A stretch of DNA of 64,000 nt, taken from NCBI GenBank assembly GCA_963811365.1, contig CAWEQW010000015.1:62001-126000 (forward strand). The letters run 5' to 3'. Below the pieces are notes generated by a model. The model made no database searches. It saw only the letters and a list, made by a program, of their open reading frames with translations, and had not been told where the DNA came from. Shown in pieces: positions 17,828-26,441 of the stretch (positions are counted from its first letter, which is position 1; each line of letters begins with the position of its first letter). The DNA comes from CAWEQW01 sp963811365 (lineage in GTDB: Bacteria; Actinomycetota; Actinomycetes; Propionibacteriales; Nocardioidaceae). Both the position numbers and the translations under genes were made by a program.

Positions 17828-18468
17828 GCGGGTTGCTCCTCGTGGCCGCCGGGGGCCTGGCCCGCGAGGTGCTCAACGTGGAGCGCGCCTCCGGGCGGAG
17901 GCGTCCGGTGCGGCTGCTCGACGACGACCCGTCGCTGTGGGGCCACACCGTCTCGGAGGCACCCGTCGTGGGCGGCATCGAGGAGGTCAAGCGCCACGAG
18001 GACCACGAGGTCCTGGTGTGCGCGGGCCGCGGGACCGCGCGGCGGGCCCTGGTGACCCGGCTCGTCGAGCTGGGCGTCGGCCACGACCGGTTCGCGACCA
18101 TGGTCCACCCCGCAGTGGACCTGCCCGCGGACTGCGTGGTCGGCGCCGGCAGCATCCTGCTCGCCGGGGTCGCGGTGACCGCCGCCGTCCGGGTCGGCCG
18201 GCATGTGGTGGTGATGCCGAACGCGACGCTCACCCACGACGACGTGGTCGACGACTACGCGACCCTGTGCGCCGGCGTCTCCCTCGGGGGCGGCGTGCAC
18301 GTCGGGGAGGCGGCGTACGTCGGGATGAACGCCAGCGTGCGCGAGCGCCTGACCGTCGGCGCCGGCGGCACCCTCGGCATGGGGGCCGCACTCGTCCGGG
18401 ACCTGCCCCCCGGCGAGACCTGGGCAGGGGTGCCGGCGCGACCGGCCAGTTCTGAGGAGACAACGTGA
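17824..18468 (+). CDS. PglD/NeuD-like sugar O/N-acetyltransferase
   Basis: 214 residues. The short N-terminal Rossmann-like domain (LLLVAAGGLAREVLNVER) is typical of PglD/NeuD proteins, followed by left-handed beta-helix hexapeptide repeats with HDDVVDDYATLCAGVSLGGG and a C-terminal GVPARP. It probably acetylates the amino group made by the adjacent aminotransferases. GTG 17824 overlaps the previous stop (GTGA). A second acetyltransferase of another subgroup is divergent at 13870, so two acylation steps are possible. Confidence 0.82.
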   Translation: MSGLLLVAAGGLAREVLNVERASGRRRPVRLLDDDPSLWGHTVSEAPVVGGIEEVKRHEDHEVLVCAGRGTARRALVTRLVELGVGHDRFATMVHPAVDLPADCVVGAGSILLAGVAVTAAVRVGRHVVVMPNATLTHDDVVDDYATLCAGVSLGGGVHVGEAAYVGMNASVRERLTVGAGGTLGMGAALVRDLPPGETWAGVPARPASSEETT

Positions 18469-19568
18469 AGGTTCCCCTGGTCGACCTCAAGGCCCAGCAG
18501 GCTGAAGTCGGGGACGAGGTCCGGCTGGCCCTCGACACCGTGTTCGAGAACACCGCCTTCGTCGGCGGCCCGCAGGTCGCCGCCTTCGAGACCGAGTACG
18601 CCGCCTTCGTCGGCACCGCACACTGTGTCGGCGTCGCGAACGGGACCGACGCGCTCGAGCTCGCGCTCCGCGCCGTGGGTGTCTCACCCGGCGGCGAGGT
18701 GGTGATCCCGGCCAACACGTTCATCGCCACCGCGGAGGCGGTCTCCAGGATCGGCGCCGTGCCCGTGCCGGTCGACGTCGACGACACGCACCTGCTGATC
18801 GACCCCGTCGAGGTGGAGGGTGCGATCACCGCACGCACCCAGGCCGTCGTACCGGTTCACCTGTTCGGCCAGACGGCCTTCGTCGAGGCTCTCGAGCCGC
18901 TCGTCGCTGCGGGCGGCATCCCGATCGTCGAGGACGCCGCGCAGGCCCAGGGCGCGCTACGGAACGGCCGGCCCGCCGGCTCGCTCGGCCTCGCCGCCGG
19001 GACCAGCTTCTACCCCGGCAAGAACCTCGGCGCCGCCGGTGACGCAGGTGCCGTGCTGACCGATGACGCCGACGTCGCCCGCACCGTGCGGATCCTCGGT
19101 GCACACGGCTCGCCGACGAAGTACGTCCACGAGACGGTGGGGATGAACTCCCGCCTCGACACGGTCCAGGCCGTGGTGCTGCGGGCCAAGCTCGCCAGGC
19201 TGGAGAAGTGGAACGACCTGCGCCGCGCGGCGGCCGTGCGCTACCAGGAGCTGCTCGCCGACGTCGCGGGCGTCCGCACGCCGGCGACCGCCGCCGGCAA
19301 CCAGGACGTGTGGCACCTGTACGTCGTCCGGGTCGCCGACCGCGACCGGGTGCTCGCCGCGCTCAACGAGGCCGGGATCGGCGCGGGCATCCACTACCCC
19401 ACGGCCGTGCACCGCACCCGGGCCTACGCCCACCTCGGCATGCCGCAGGGGTCGTGCCCGGTCGCGGAGCGAGCGGCGGAGGAGATCCTGTCGCTGCCCA
19501 TCTACCCGCACATCACCGAGGAGCAGCAGGAGCGCGTCGCCGAGGTGCTGTCCCGTGCCGTCGCCTGA
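18465..19568 (+). CDS. DegT/DnrJ/EryC1 sugar aminotransferase 2 (WbpE-like)
   Basis: 367 residues. PLP lysine in TSFYPGKNLGAAGDAGA; also VANGTDALELALRAVG and EDAAQAQGA. It is more like WbpE/WlbC (UDP-3-keto-sugar aminotransferases) than the paralogue two genes upstream. ATG 18465 overlaps the previous stop. Having two divergent aminotransferases in one operon suggests a diamino sugar or two different amino sugars. Confidence 0.88.
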   Translation: MKVPLVDLKAQQAEVGDEVRLALDTVFENTAFVGGPQVAAFETEYAAFVGTAHCVGVANGTDALELALRAVGVSPGGEVVIPANTFIATAEAVSRIGAVPVPVDVDDTHLLIDPVEVEGAITARTQAVVPVHLFGQTAFVEALEPLVAAGGIPIVEDAAQAQGALRNGRPAGSLGLAAGTSFYPGKNLGAAGDAGAVLTDDADVARTVRILGAHGSPTKYVHETVGMNSRLDTVQAVVLRAKLARLEKWNDLRRAAAVRYQELLADVAGVRTPATAAGNQDVWHLYVVRVADRDRVLAALNEAGIGAGIHYPTAVHRTRAYAHLGMPQGSCPVAERAAEEILSLPIYPHITEEQQERVAEVLSRAVA

Positions 19569-19606
19569 CCTCGACTCGGCTGTGGGGCTGGCTGGGTGAG
19601 CGTCGG

Positions 19607-21049
19607 GTGAGCGATGAGGTAGTGGCCCCCGGCCGCCCGGCCGGGGCGCTGGGCTGGAGCTTCGGCAACACGGTCGTGTCCAGGCTGGGCACGGTCGTGA
19701 TCGGTGTCGCGCTGGCCAGGATCCTCGGCCCGAGCGAGTTCGGCACCTACGCCGTCGCGTTCATCGCGCTCGTCGCCATGCTCAGCTTCAACGAGCTGGG
19801 CGTCAGTCTCGCCATCGTGCGCTGGGAGGACGACCCCGCGACCATCGCACCGACCGTCACCACGATCTCTCTGGTGACCAGCGCGCTCGTCACGGGCGTG
19901 GTCTACGTGGCGGCGCCTGCCTTCGCCGCCTCCATGGGCGACCCTCAGGCAGCCGGCCTGGTCCGGCTGCTGTCCCTCTGCGTCCTGATCAACGGGATCG
20001 TCGCGACGCCGGCCGCGCTCCTGCAACGCTACTTCAAGCAGGGGCTGCGGACCGTCGCGGACCAGGTGAACGTGTGGGTGGGCGCCTTCGTCTCGGTGGG
20101 GCTGGCCCTGGCCGGTACCGGCGCGCTGGGTCTGGTCGTCGGCCGGCTGGCCGGCGCGGGGATCTCGGCCGTGCTCTTCCTGGTGTTCTCGCCCCTGCCC
20201 TACCGGGTCGGCCTCGACCGCAGGCTGCTCCGCCCGCTGCTCAGGTTCGGCGCGCCCCTGGCCGGTGCGAGCGCCATCGTGTTCGCGGTCGGCTTCATGG
20301 ACCAGGTGATCGTCGGGCACTCCCTCGGCTCGAAGCAGCTCGGCTTCTACGTCCTCGCCTTCAACCTGGCGAGCTGGCCGGTCAGCATCTTCTCGCAGCC
20401 GTTGCGCAACGTCGCGCCGGCGCTGTTCTCCCGCCTGCAGCGGGAACCACGTCGCATGACGGCCGCCTTCCGCGGCACGCTGCGACCGCTGGTCGCCGCG
20501 TCGCTGCCGGCCTGCGTGGCGATCAGCATCACCTCCGACAGCATCGTCCGGTTCCTGTACGGGCCCCAGTGGCTGCCGGCCGCCTCCGCTCTGCGCTTCC
20601 TCGCGCTCCTCGCGGCGCTCAGGATCTTCTTCGAGCTCGCCTACGACTACCTGGTCGTCGTACGCCGCTCCACGACGATCCTGACCATCCAGACCCTGTG
20701 GCTGGTCCTGATGCTCCCGGTGGTGCAGTGGGGGGCGGAGCGCTACGGCATCGCGGGAGCGGCCGCCGCCCAGCTGCTGGTGGTCGCCGTCGTCGTGGTG
20801 CCGCTGTACCTCCTCGCGCTGAGCCGGGTCGGGATCCGCTTCCGCGACGTGCTGGCGGCCACCTGGATGACCACCCTGATCTGCGCCGGCCTCGCGTCGG
20901 CGCTCGCCGTCCTGACCCCGGAGATCACCTCTGACCTGCTGCTGCTGGCCGTGGGGGCGCTGCTGTCGCTGGGCGTGATCGGTGTGCTGGTGACCCGGTG
21001 GCGCCGGGACCTCGCGGCCTGGGGATCCGGTGCCGAGGGTGCGGTGTGA
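19607..21049 (+). CDS. polysaccharide flippase (Wzx/MOP superfamily)
   Basis: 480-residue membrane protein with about 12-14 predicted helices. The N terminus WSFGNTVVSRLGTVVIG and RILGPSEFGTYAVAF are typical of O-antigen/teichoic-acid flippases, and FMDQVIVGHSLGSKQLGFYVLAFN fits the second bundle. It would move the lipid-linked repeat unit across the membrane. GTG 19607 was chosen because the nearby GTG 19597 is out of frame. It lies 38 bp after the aminotransferase and overlaps the next start. Confidence 0.87.
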   Translation: MSDEVVAPGRPAGALGWSFGNTVVSRLGTVVIGVALARILGPSEFGTYAVAFIALVAMLSFNELGVSLAIVRWEDDPATIAPTVTTISLVTSALVTGVVYVAAPAFAASMGDPQAAGLVRLLSLCVLINGIVATPAALLQRYFKQGLRTVADQVNVWVGAFVSVGLALAGTGALGLVVGRLAGAGISAVLFLVFSPLPYRVGLDRRLLRPLLRFGAPLAGASAIVFAVGFMDQVIVGHSLGSKQLGFYVLAFNLASWPVSIFSQPLRNVAPALFSRLQREPRRMTAAFRGTLRPLVAASLPACVAISITSDSIVRFLYGPQWLPAASALRFLALLAALRIFFELAYDYLVVVRRSTTILTIQTLWLVLMLPVVQWGAERYGIAGAAAAQLLVVAVVVVPLYLLALSRVGIRFRDVLAATWMTTLICAGLASALAVLTPEITSDLLLLAVGALLSLGVIGVLVTRWRRDLAAWGSGAEGAV

Positions 21050-22276
21050 GCCGGATGCGAGTCCTTGTCTGTCCGCACGCGATGGAGGTCGGCGGTAGCC
21101 AGCTGAACGCCGTGGAGCTTGCCGCGGCCGTCCGGGACCGCGGCCACGAGGTCACGCTCTACGCCCCGCCCGGACCGTTGGTGGAGTACGTCCACGAGCT
21201 GGGTCTGCCGTACGTCGAGGCGGCCCGCTCGCGCATGCGTCCCGGGCCCGCGACCGCTGCGGACATGGCCGGCCTGGTGCGTCGGCAAGGGATCGACGTC
21301 GTGCACGGCTACGAATGGCCGGGAGCGCTGGAGGGAGCCGCGGCCGTCCAGCTCGCACGGCAGGCGGTCGCCGTCTGCACGGTGATGTCCATGTCCGTCG
21401 CAGCGTTCATCCCGCCTTCCATGCCGCTGGTGGTCGGCACCGCGCGGATCCGGGACGCGTGCTCGGGCCGTCGCGGCCCGGTGTACCTGATCGAGCCCCC
21501 GGTGGACACCGACGCCAACCGCCCGGGCGTCGCGACCGACCGGGTCGGCGACGCTCGTCCCTGCTCTGACGGAACCGTCCGGATCGCCGTGGTGTCGCGG
21601 CTCGTCCCCGAGCTCAAGCTGGAGGGGATCCTGACCGCGATCCGAGCCGTCGGTCGGCTCGCCGAGCGGCACGCCGTCCGGCTCGTCCTGGTGGGAGACG
21701 GCTCCGCGCGCGACGTCGTCGAGCGTGCCGCGGCGGAGGTCAACGGCCGGTGCGGCCGCGACGTCGTCGAGCTCGCCGGTGAGCTCCTGGACCCGCGGGG
21801 CGCCTACGACACCGCCGACATCTGCATCGGCATGGGTGGCTCCGCGCTCCGCGCGCTGTCGTTCGCCAAGCCGTTGGTCGTGCAGGGGGAGGGAGGCTTC
21901 TTCGAGGTGCTCACCGAAGACACCCTGCCGACCTTCCTCGAGCAGGGCTGGTACGGCGTGGCCGGTCGCGAGCCGACGGAGGCGACCGCCCACCTCGTCC
22001 GGCTGCTCGAGCCACTGGTGGTCGACCACGCCCGGCGCTCCGCACTCGGCGTCTGGGGACGGGAGCTCGTCGTCCAGCGGTTCAGCCTTCGCGCGGCCGC
22101 GCGACGACAGGAGCAGATCTACCGGTCCGCGCAGGAACACCGCCTCACCCTCGCGAGAACGAGCGCGAGACGACCTCGTGTCGGGAGTGGGGCTGGTCGC
22201 CTACAAGGTGGCGCGCCGCTGGGAGCGGCTGCGCGGCTCGGGAGCCACCGACGACTTCAACGTGCGCCCGACCTGA
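21046..22276 (+). CDS. family-4-type glycosyltransferase (frameshift near the 3' end)
   Basis: About 409 residues. GT-B fold: N-terminal MEVGGSQLNAVELAAAVRDR (acceptor domain) and, in the donor domain, IAVVSRLVPELKLEGI and GVAGREPTEATAHL. Around 22155-22165 the frame breaks; the other frame continues RDDLVSGVGLVAYKVARRWE and stops at 22276. One extra base accounts for it. GTG 21046 overlaps the flippase stop; ATG 21055 is an alternative. The 3' end overlaps a convergent glycosyltransferase by 20 bp. Confidence 0.82.
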
Positions 22277-23447
22277 TCCGGCGGCCCTCCGAGATCAGCT
22301 GCAGCAGAGACTCGGCCCGGACCGACCAGCTGTGCGAGGCGGCGAACTGCCGGCGCGCCTCACGCATCGCCGGCGACCTCGGACGGCTGAGCTCGGCCCG
22401 GACCGCGGCTGCGAACCGGCTCGGCGTCCCTGCGGTCCGGATGAGGTCCGTGTCCAGCCACGCCACGGCGGGAAGCGGCGTCGAGACCACGGCACGGCCG
22501 GCAGAGAGGTACTCCAGCGTCTTCAGCGGGAAGCTCGCTCGGTTGAACTCGTCGTCGGCGTACGGCGTCAGGCCGACGTCGATCACCCGGAGGTACCCCG
22601 GCAGCTCGCTGAACTCCTTCCGGCCGACCCACTGCACGTTCGGGAGCGCCACCAGCGCGTCGAAGGCCTCCGGTTCTGGCGGCACGAGCGGCCCGACGAG
22701 CAGGACCGAGACCCCGCTGTCGGCGACGGCTGCCACGAGCGAGAGATCCAGTCGGGCGGACAGCTGACCCACCACACCGGCGACGGGCGGTCGCAGGACG
22801 ACGTCCGCCGGCACCTCCGTCGCGTCGACCCCGGCGAACGCCGACGGGTCGCAGCCGTTGGGGAGCACGGTCGTGGGCTTCCCCGAGCCGGACCACCGGT
22901 CGACGAGCCGGTCGGTGACGCCGAGGAGATGGTCGGCCTCTGCGACGACCCGGCGCTCCCGCCGCGCGAGGTACCGGGCGGACATGCCCATCAGCCGCGC
23001 ACCCGCGACGTAGTCGTCCGTCGCGTAGTAGACCCGGTACCCCCCTCCGAACTCGCGGAACCCGCCTCGGGGCGTGGTGAGCAGCACGGCCTCCGGAGCG
23101 GCGCCGAGCATCCCGACCGCGGCGCGGACCGCGCGGCGGGCGAGCGCCGCCGCCACGCTCCGCACACCGACGCGCGTGACCATCGGTGGCCCGGTCACCG
23201 TGAGCCGGGCCAGGTTCGGCTGCTCCAGCATGACCTTCCACTGTCCGGTGACGCCGCCCTGGCGGCTCTCGGCCGGCGCCAGCACCGACTCCGTGGGATC
23301 GACCCACAGCACCGGCAGGTGCGTCGCCAGCTCGGCGGCGAGCCGGTGGTCGGTGCCCGGGACGTTGTGACGCCCCACGCCCGCGCAGAAGGCGAGGTAC
23401 GGCGTGGTCGCCTGCACCCGGCCGTCCTGCGTCTGCGCGAACGCCAC
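22257..23447 (-). CDS. glycosyltransferase, GT-B fold
   Basis: 396 residues. The N-terminal half contains HNVPGTDHRLAAELATHLPV and the strand VYYATDDYVAGARL; the C-terminal half has VVGQLSARLDLSLVAAVAD and GLTPYADDEFNRASFPLKTLEYLSA split over a donor-binding loop. This is the pattern of glycosyltransferases that act on capsule or exopolysaccharide lipid intermediates; substrate unknown. The start lies almost on the stop of the polymerase/ligase gene at 23449, so the two are coupled. Confidence 0.78.
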   Translation of the reverse strand: MAFAQTQDGRVQATTPYLAFCAGVGRHNVPGTDHRLAAELATHLPVLWVDPTESVLAPAESRQGGVTGQWKVMLEQPNLARLTVTGPPMVTRVGVRSVAAALARRAVRAAVGMLGAAPEAVLLTTPRGGFREFGGGYRVYYATDDYVAGARLMGMSARYLARRERRVVAEADHLLGVTDRLVDRWSGSGKPTTVLPNGCDPSAFAGVDATEVPADVVLRPPVAGVVGQLSARLDLSLVAAVADSGVSVLLVGPLVPPEPEAFDALVALPNVQWVGRKEFSELPGYLRVIDVGLTPYADDEFNRASFPLKTLEYLSAGRAVVSTPLPAVAWLDTDLIRTAGTPSRFAAAVRAELSRPRSPAMREARRQFAASHSWSVRAESLLQLISEGRRIRSGAR

Positions 23448-23448
23448 C

Positions 23449-24777
23449 TCAGACCGCCCGCGTGGTGGCCGAAGGTGCGCGGTCGCGGCGCGCCAGCCGC
23501 CACTGCGCTCCGCACAGGCCCATGACCAGGAAGAAGAGTCCGGCGGACTGGGGGAACGAGAAGGCGTCGAAGAACATGAAGCTGAGCGCGCCGGCCAGGA
23601 CGGAGGCCGCCAGCGCGCGAGGGAGCTCGCGCGGCATCCCTCGTCGGCCGGCCGGGATCGAGGACCAGCTCACCGCCGTCGAGGTGGCCACCAGCAGCAG
23701 CAGGGCGAGCAGCCCCACGACGCCGCACTCGACCAGGAGCAGCAGGTACTGGTTGTCGAGGATCCAGTAGGTGGGGAGGAAGGTGCCGAAGCCGCGGCCG
23801 AGCCACGGGCTGCGCCCGACGAAGGCGAAGGCGACGTCGTAGCTTCCGGTCCGCGAGCGGATGCTGGGGTCGCCGGAGAACCCGGTGAACAGCGAGGTGA
23901 GGGTGCCGAGGAGGCCGGGAATCATCACGTAGACTCCGACCAGCAGGGCCGCTGCCACCGCCAGGGCGCGGACCCGCACGCGGTTCGACCACCCGGTCCC
24001 GACCACGACCAGCCCGACCACGGCCCCGATCAGGGCCGTCCGGGAGAGGGCGAGCAGCACCGCGAGCGCGATCGCGAACGTCGCGCCCCAGTAGACCCAT
24101 CGACGCGTCTTCGCGTACAGCGCGAACGTCACGGCCAGCGGCAGCGTCGTGGTCAGGACCACCCCGAACTCGATCGGGCTCGTCGCCGTGGCGGAGGGCC
24201 GGGCGAGACCGCTCCGCGACACCACGCCCCAGATCTCGGTGTCCTGGGTGAGGCCGGGTATCGAGATCTGGTCCACCCATGGCTTCTTGGTCACGAACTG
24301 GATGACCCCCAGGAGCGCCACCAGACCGCCGGCGACCACGATCCGCGACACCATCGTCTCGAGCCGGGCCCTGCTGGTGACGCCGTCGTGCGCCAGCAGC
24401 AGGATGCCGACCAGCCCCAGCGCCCGAAGCAGTGCGCTGTCGGCGGGGCTCACCTCGAGGAAGGGGATCACCGTGCCCATGGCGTGCGCGTAGGCGAGCA
24501 GCACCGCGACCAGGAACCCGATGCCGGCCACGCGGACCGGCGCGAAGCCGGTCAGCGCCCGGGGTCGCTGCAGCCGGTCCACGCACCACCACAGGAGGCA
24601 GACCACCGCGAGCATGGCGGACGGCGATCCGGCACCGCCCAGCGGCGCGAAGACCAGGGGCGCCGGGACGGCGAGCAGCAGGACGAGATAGAGCGTCAGG
24701 ACGCTGACCGCGTCCATCCCCCGTCGACCGTGAGTGCCGCCCTTCAGAGGCGCACGAGCCGTGTCAGCCACGTGCAT
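23449..24777 (-). CDS. O-antigen ligase/polymerase-like membrane protein (Wzy/WaaL family)
   Basis: 442 residues with about 11-12 hydrophobic segments and the large extracytoplasmic loop expected of Wzy_C proteins, holding SRTGSYDVAFAFVGRSPWLG then GFGTFLPTYWILDNQYL. It would polymerise repeat units or ligate them to an acceptor outside the membrane. The ATG at 24777 has GAGGA close by and lies seven bases beyond the stop of the Wzz-like gene; ATG 24717 is an alternative. Confidence 0.83.
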   Translation of the reverse strand: MHVADTARAPLKGGTHGRRGMDAVSVLTLYLVLLLAVPAPLVFAPLGGAGSPSAMLAVVCLLWWCVDRLQRPRALTGFAPVRVAGIGFLVAVLLAYAHAMGTVIPFLEVSPADSALLRALGLVGILLLAHDGVTSRARLETMVSRIVVAGGLVALLGVIQFVTKKPWVDQISIPGLTQDTEIWGVVSRSGLARPSATATSPIEFGVVLTTTLPLAVTFALYAKTRRWVYWGATFAIALAVLLALSRTALIGAVVGLVVVGTGWSNRVRVRALAVAAALLVGVYVMIPGLLGTLTSLFTGFSGDPSIRSRTGSYDVAFAFVGRSPWLGRGFGTFLPTYWILDNQYLLLLVECGVVGLLALLLLVATSTAVSWSSIPAGRRGMPRELPRALAASVLAGALSFMFFDAFSFPQSAGLFFLVMGLCGAQWRLARRDRAPSATTRAV

Positions 24778-24783
24778 GAGTCC

Positions 24784-25542
24784 TCAGCGCTGTCGTCGGA
24801 CGTCGGACTTCCCGCGCTTCACACTCTCGGGACCGGTGTCTCGGTCTGCGTTCTGCGGATCTTTCAGGCCGAGCCGGACGACGCCCGGCGAGGGTGCTGC
24901 ACTGTCGGGCTCTGCTTCCTTCCCTTCCCGGCGACGCAGGAGCAGCGCGTCCACGAGGGCGATCAGGATGATCCCGGCCGTGAGCAGCCCGACTGCCGCG
25001 ACGATGCCGAGCCGGATCTGGCTCTTGCGGATGACCTGGGCGCTGGTGTCCTGGGTGACCACCGAGGAGGTGATCGCGGCCGGTCCGGTGATGGACAGCC
25101 GACCCTGCAGCCGGCTGAGCCGGTCGGGCACGACCTTGAGGACCTTGGTCAGGGTGCCGAGCGCCGCCTCGCTCGTCGGCGCCTCGGTCTGCACCACGAC
25201 CAGAGGACCGGACGACGTCGCGTCCGGCTCGACCGTGAAGTCTCCGGCGGGCACGGCCCGCTTCACCTCCTCGCGGCTGGACGCCGAGCCCAACGAGCGC
25301 ACCAGCACGTCCCTGGCCTGGAGCAGGTCGCCGAGGAACAGGTACGGGTTGGCCGGCGTGCCGTTGGGGTTGGCCTTGGCCAGCGAGTCCTGGGGTGGAA
25401 GCAGCAGCACGTCGCCCTCTGCGCTGTAGGTGGGGCCGACCGCTCGGATCACCGCGATGCTCCCCGCCGCCGCGATGACCACCACGACCACGAGCATCAC
25501 CCAACGGCGCGCGAGCATCTTCCCCAGTTGCGCGAGCTCCAT
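24784..25542 (-). CDS. Wzz-like chain-length/capsule biosynthesis membrane protein
   Basis: 252 residues: an N-terminal transmembrane helix (about 14-33), an extracytoplasmic domain with DVLLLPPQDSLAKANPNGTP, a second transmembrane helix (about 185-205), and a charged cytoplasmic tail. This two-helix topology matches polysaccharide co-polymerases, but there is no kinase domain or Walker motif. ATG 25542 has GGAGAGAC upstream. It is divergent from a second, shorter protein of the same topology at 25654. Confidence 0.75.
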   Translation of the reverse strand: MELAQLGKMLARRWVMLVVVVVIAAAGSIAVIRAVGPTYSAEGDVLLLPPQDSLAKANPNGTPANPYLFLGDLLQARDVLVRSLGSASSREEVKRAVPAGDFTVEPDATSSGPLVVVQTEAPTSEAALGTLTKVLKVVPDRLSRLQGRLSITGPAAITSSVVTQDTSAQVIRKSQIRLGIVAAVGLLTAGIILIALVDALLLRRREGKEAEPDSAAPSPGVVRLGLKDPQNADRDTGPESVKRGKSDVRRQR

Positions 25543-25653
25543 CTGTGTCTCTCCGCCGTCGGTGTGGAAACGCCCTGCCAAGCGTTCCACAGCGGGCCCG
25601 AAAAGGTGCCGAAACGGGATAAGCGCCTGGCAGCGCCGGCCGGACATGGCAAG

Positions 25654-26373
25654 ATGACCGCGGGTGGTGACGAGGTGACGTCTGCGGCTTTCCTGACGCT
25701 TGCCCGGCGGCGTTGGCACGTCGTCATGGTCGTTGTCGTCGGCTCCCTGATGGTCCTGCTGGCGCTGGTCACCGTCAAGCACGATCCCGGCGTGTACACC
25801 ACCGACTTCCAGGTGGTGCTGCTCGCTCCGGTGGACAAGGTGAGCCCGAACTCGCTCCACAACCCGCAGCAGGGCCTGCCCGCGCTGGCCGACGTGCTGG
25901 TGACCGAGTACAACGGCCGTTCACCGCGGTCGCAGACGGCCTCGACGGACGCCACCCTCTACGGCCAGGGCATCCGCGAGGGCGCCTCGGTGCGGCTGCA
26001 GAACAGCGGCAGCCAGTGGGCGCCGTCGTACGACCGGCCGGTGATCGACGTCCAGGTCGTCGATCTCAGCGAAGCCGCTGTCACCGCGCGCGCCGCCACG
26101 ATCCGCCACCGGCTCACGAGCCTGCTGCGTGAGCGTCAGATCGAAGCGGGGGTCCGACCTGACGCGCGGGTCACGATCTCCGGCTGGCCGCTGGACCCGG
26201 TCGTCGCCAACGTCGGAGGAAGCTTTCCCCGCGCAGCGCTCGCGATCCTCCTCGTCGGTTTCATCGTCCTCGCCACGACGGTCAAGGCGCTCCTCAAGAC
26301 GACGGCCGGGCGCCGCGGCCGGAGGCAGCATGACCAGACCATCTCCACCCGAAGGGCGTTTTCCTCGCATTGA
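25654..26373 (+). CDS. second Wzz-like two-helix membrane protein
   Basis: 239 residues. Transmembrane helix near residues 21-42 (WHVVMVVVVGSLMVLLALVT), an extracytoplasmic region with VYTTDFQVVLLAPVDKVSPN and SQWAPSYDRPVIDVQV, and a second helix near 200-220. The arrangement parallels the divergent Wzz-like protein, so the two may be complementary co-polymerase subunits (inference). The start is uncertain: ATG 25654 or GTG 25675; neither has a strong ribosome-binding site. The protein ends in a basic, poorly conserved tail. Confidence 0.65.
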   Translation: MTAGGDEVTSAAFLTLARRRWHVVMVVVVGSLMVLLALVTVKHDPGVYTTDFQVVLLAPVDKVSPNSLHNPQQGLPALADVLVTEYNGRSPRSQTASTDATLYGQGIREGASVRLQNSGSQWAPSYDRPVIDVQVVDLSEAAVTARAATIRHRLTSLLRERQIEAGVRPDARVTISGWPLDPVVANVGGSFPRAALAILLVGFIVLATTVKALLKTTAGRRGRRQHDQTISTRRAFSSH

Positions 26374-26441
26374 CGGACTGATGGTGGTTCACTCCGGGTC
26401 AGGCTCTGTGACGACTGCTGCCCACCGTTAGGACCTTCGCG

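Noticed and set aside
23404..25653. Long plus-strand open frame opposite the ligase and Wzz-like genes
   Set aside because: Composition is typical of antisense frames in high-GC DNA (Arg/Gln/His-rich, no domain), and the minus-strand genes are well conserved; only its last 239 codons are a real gene.
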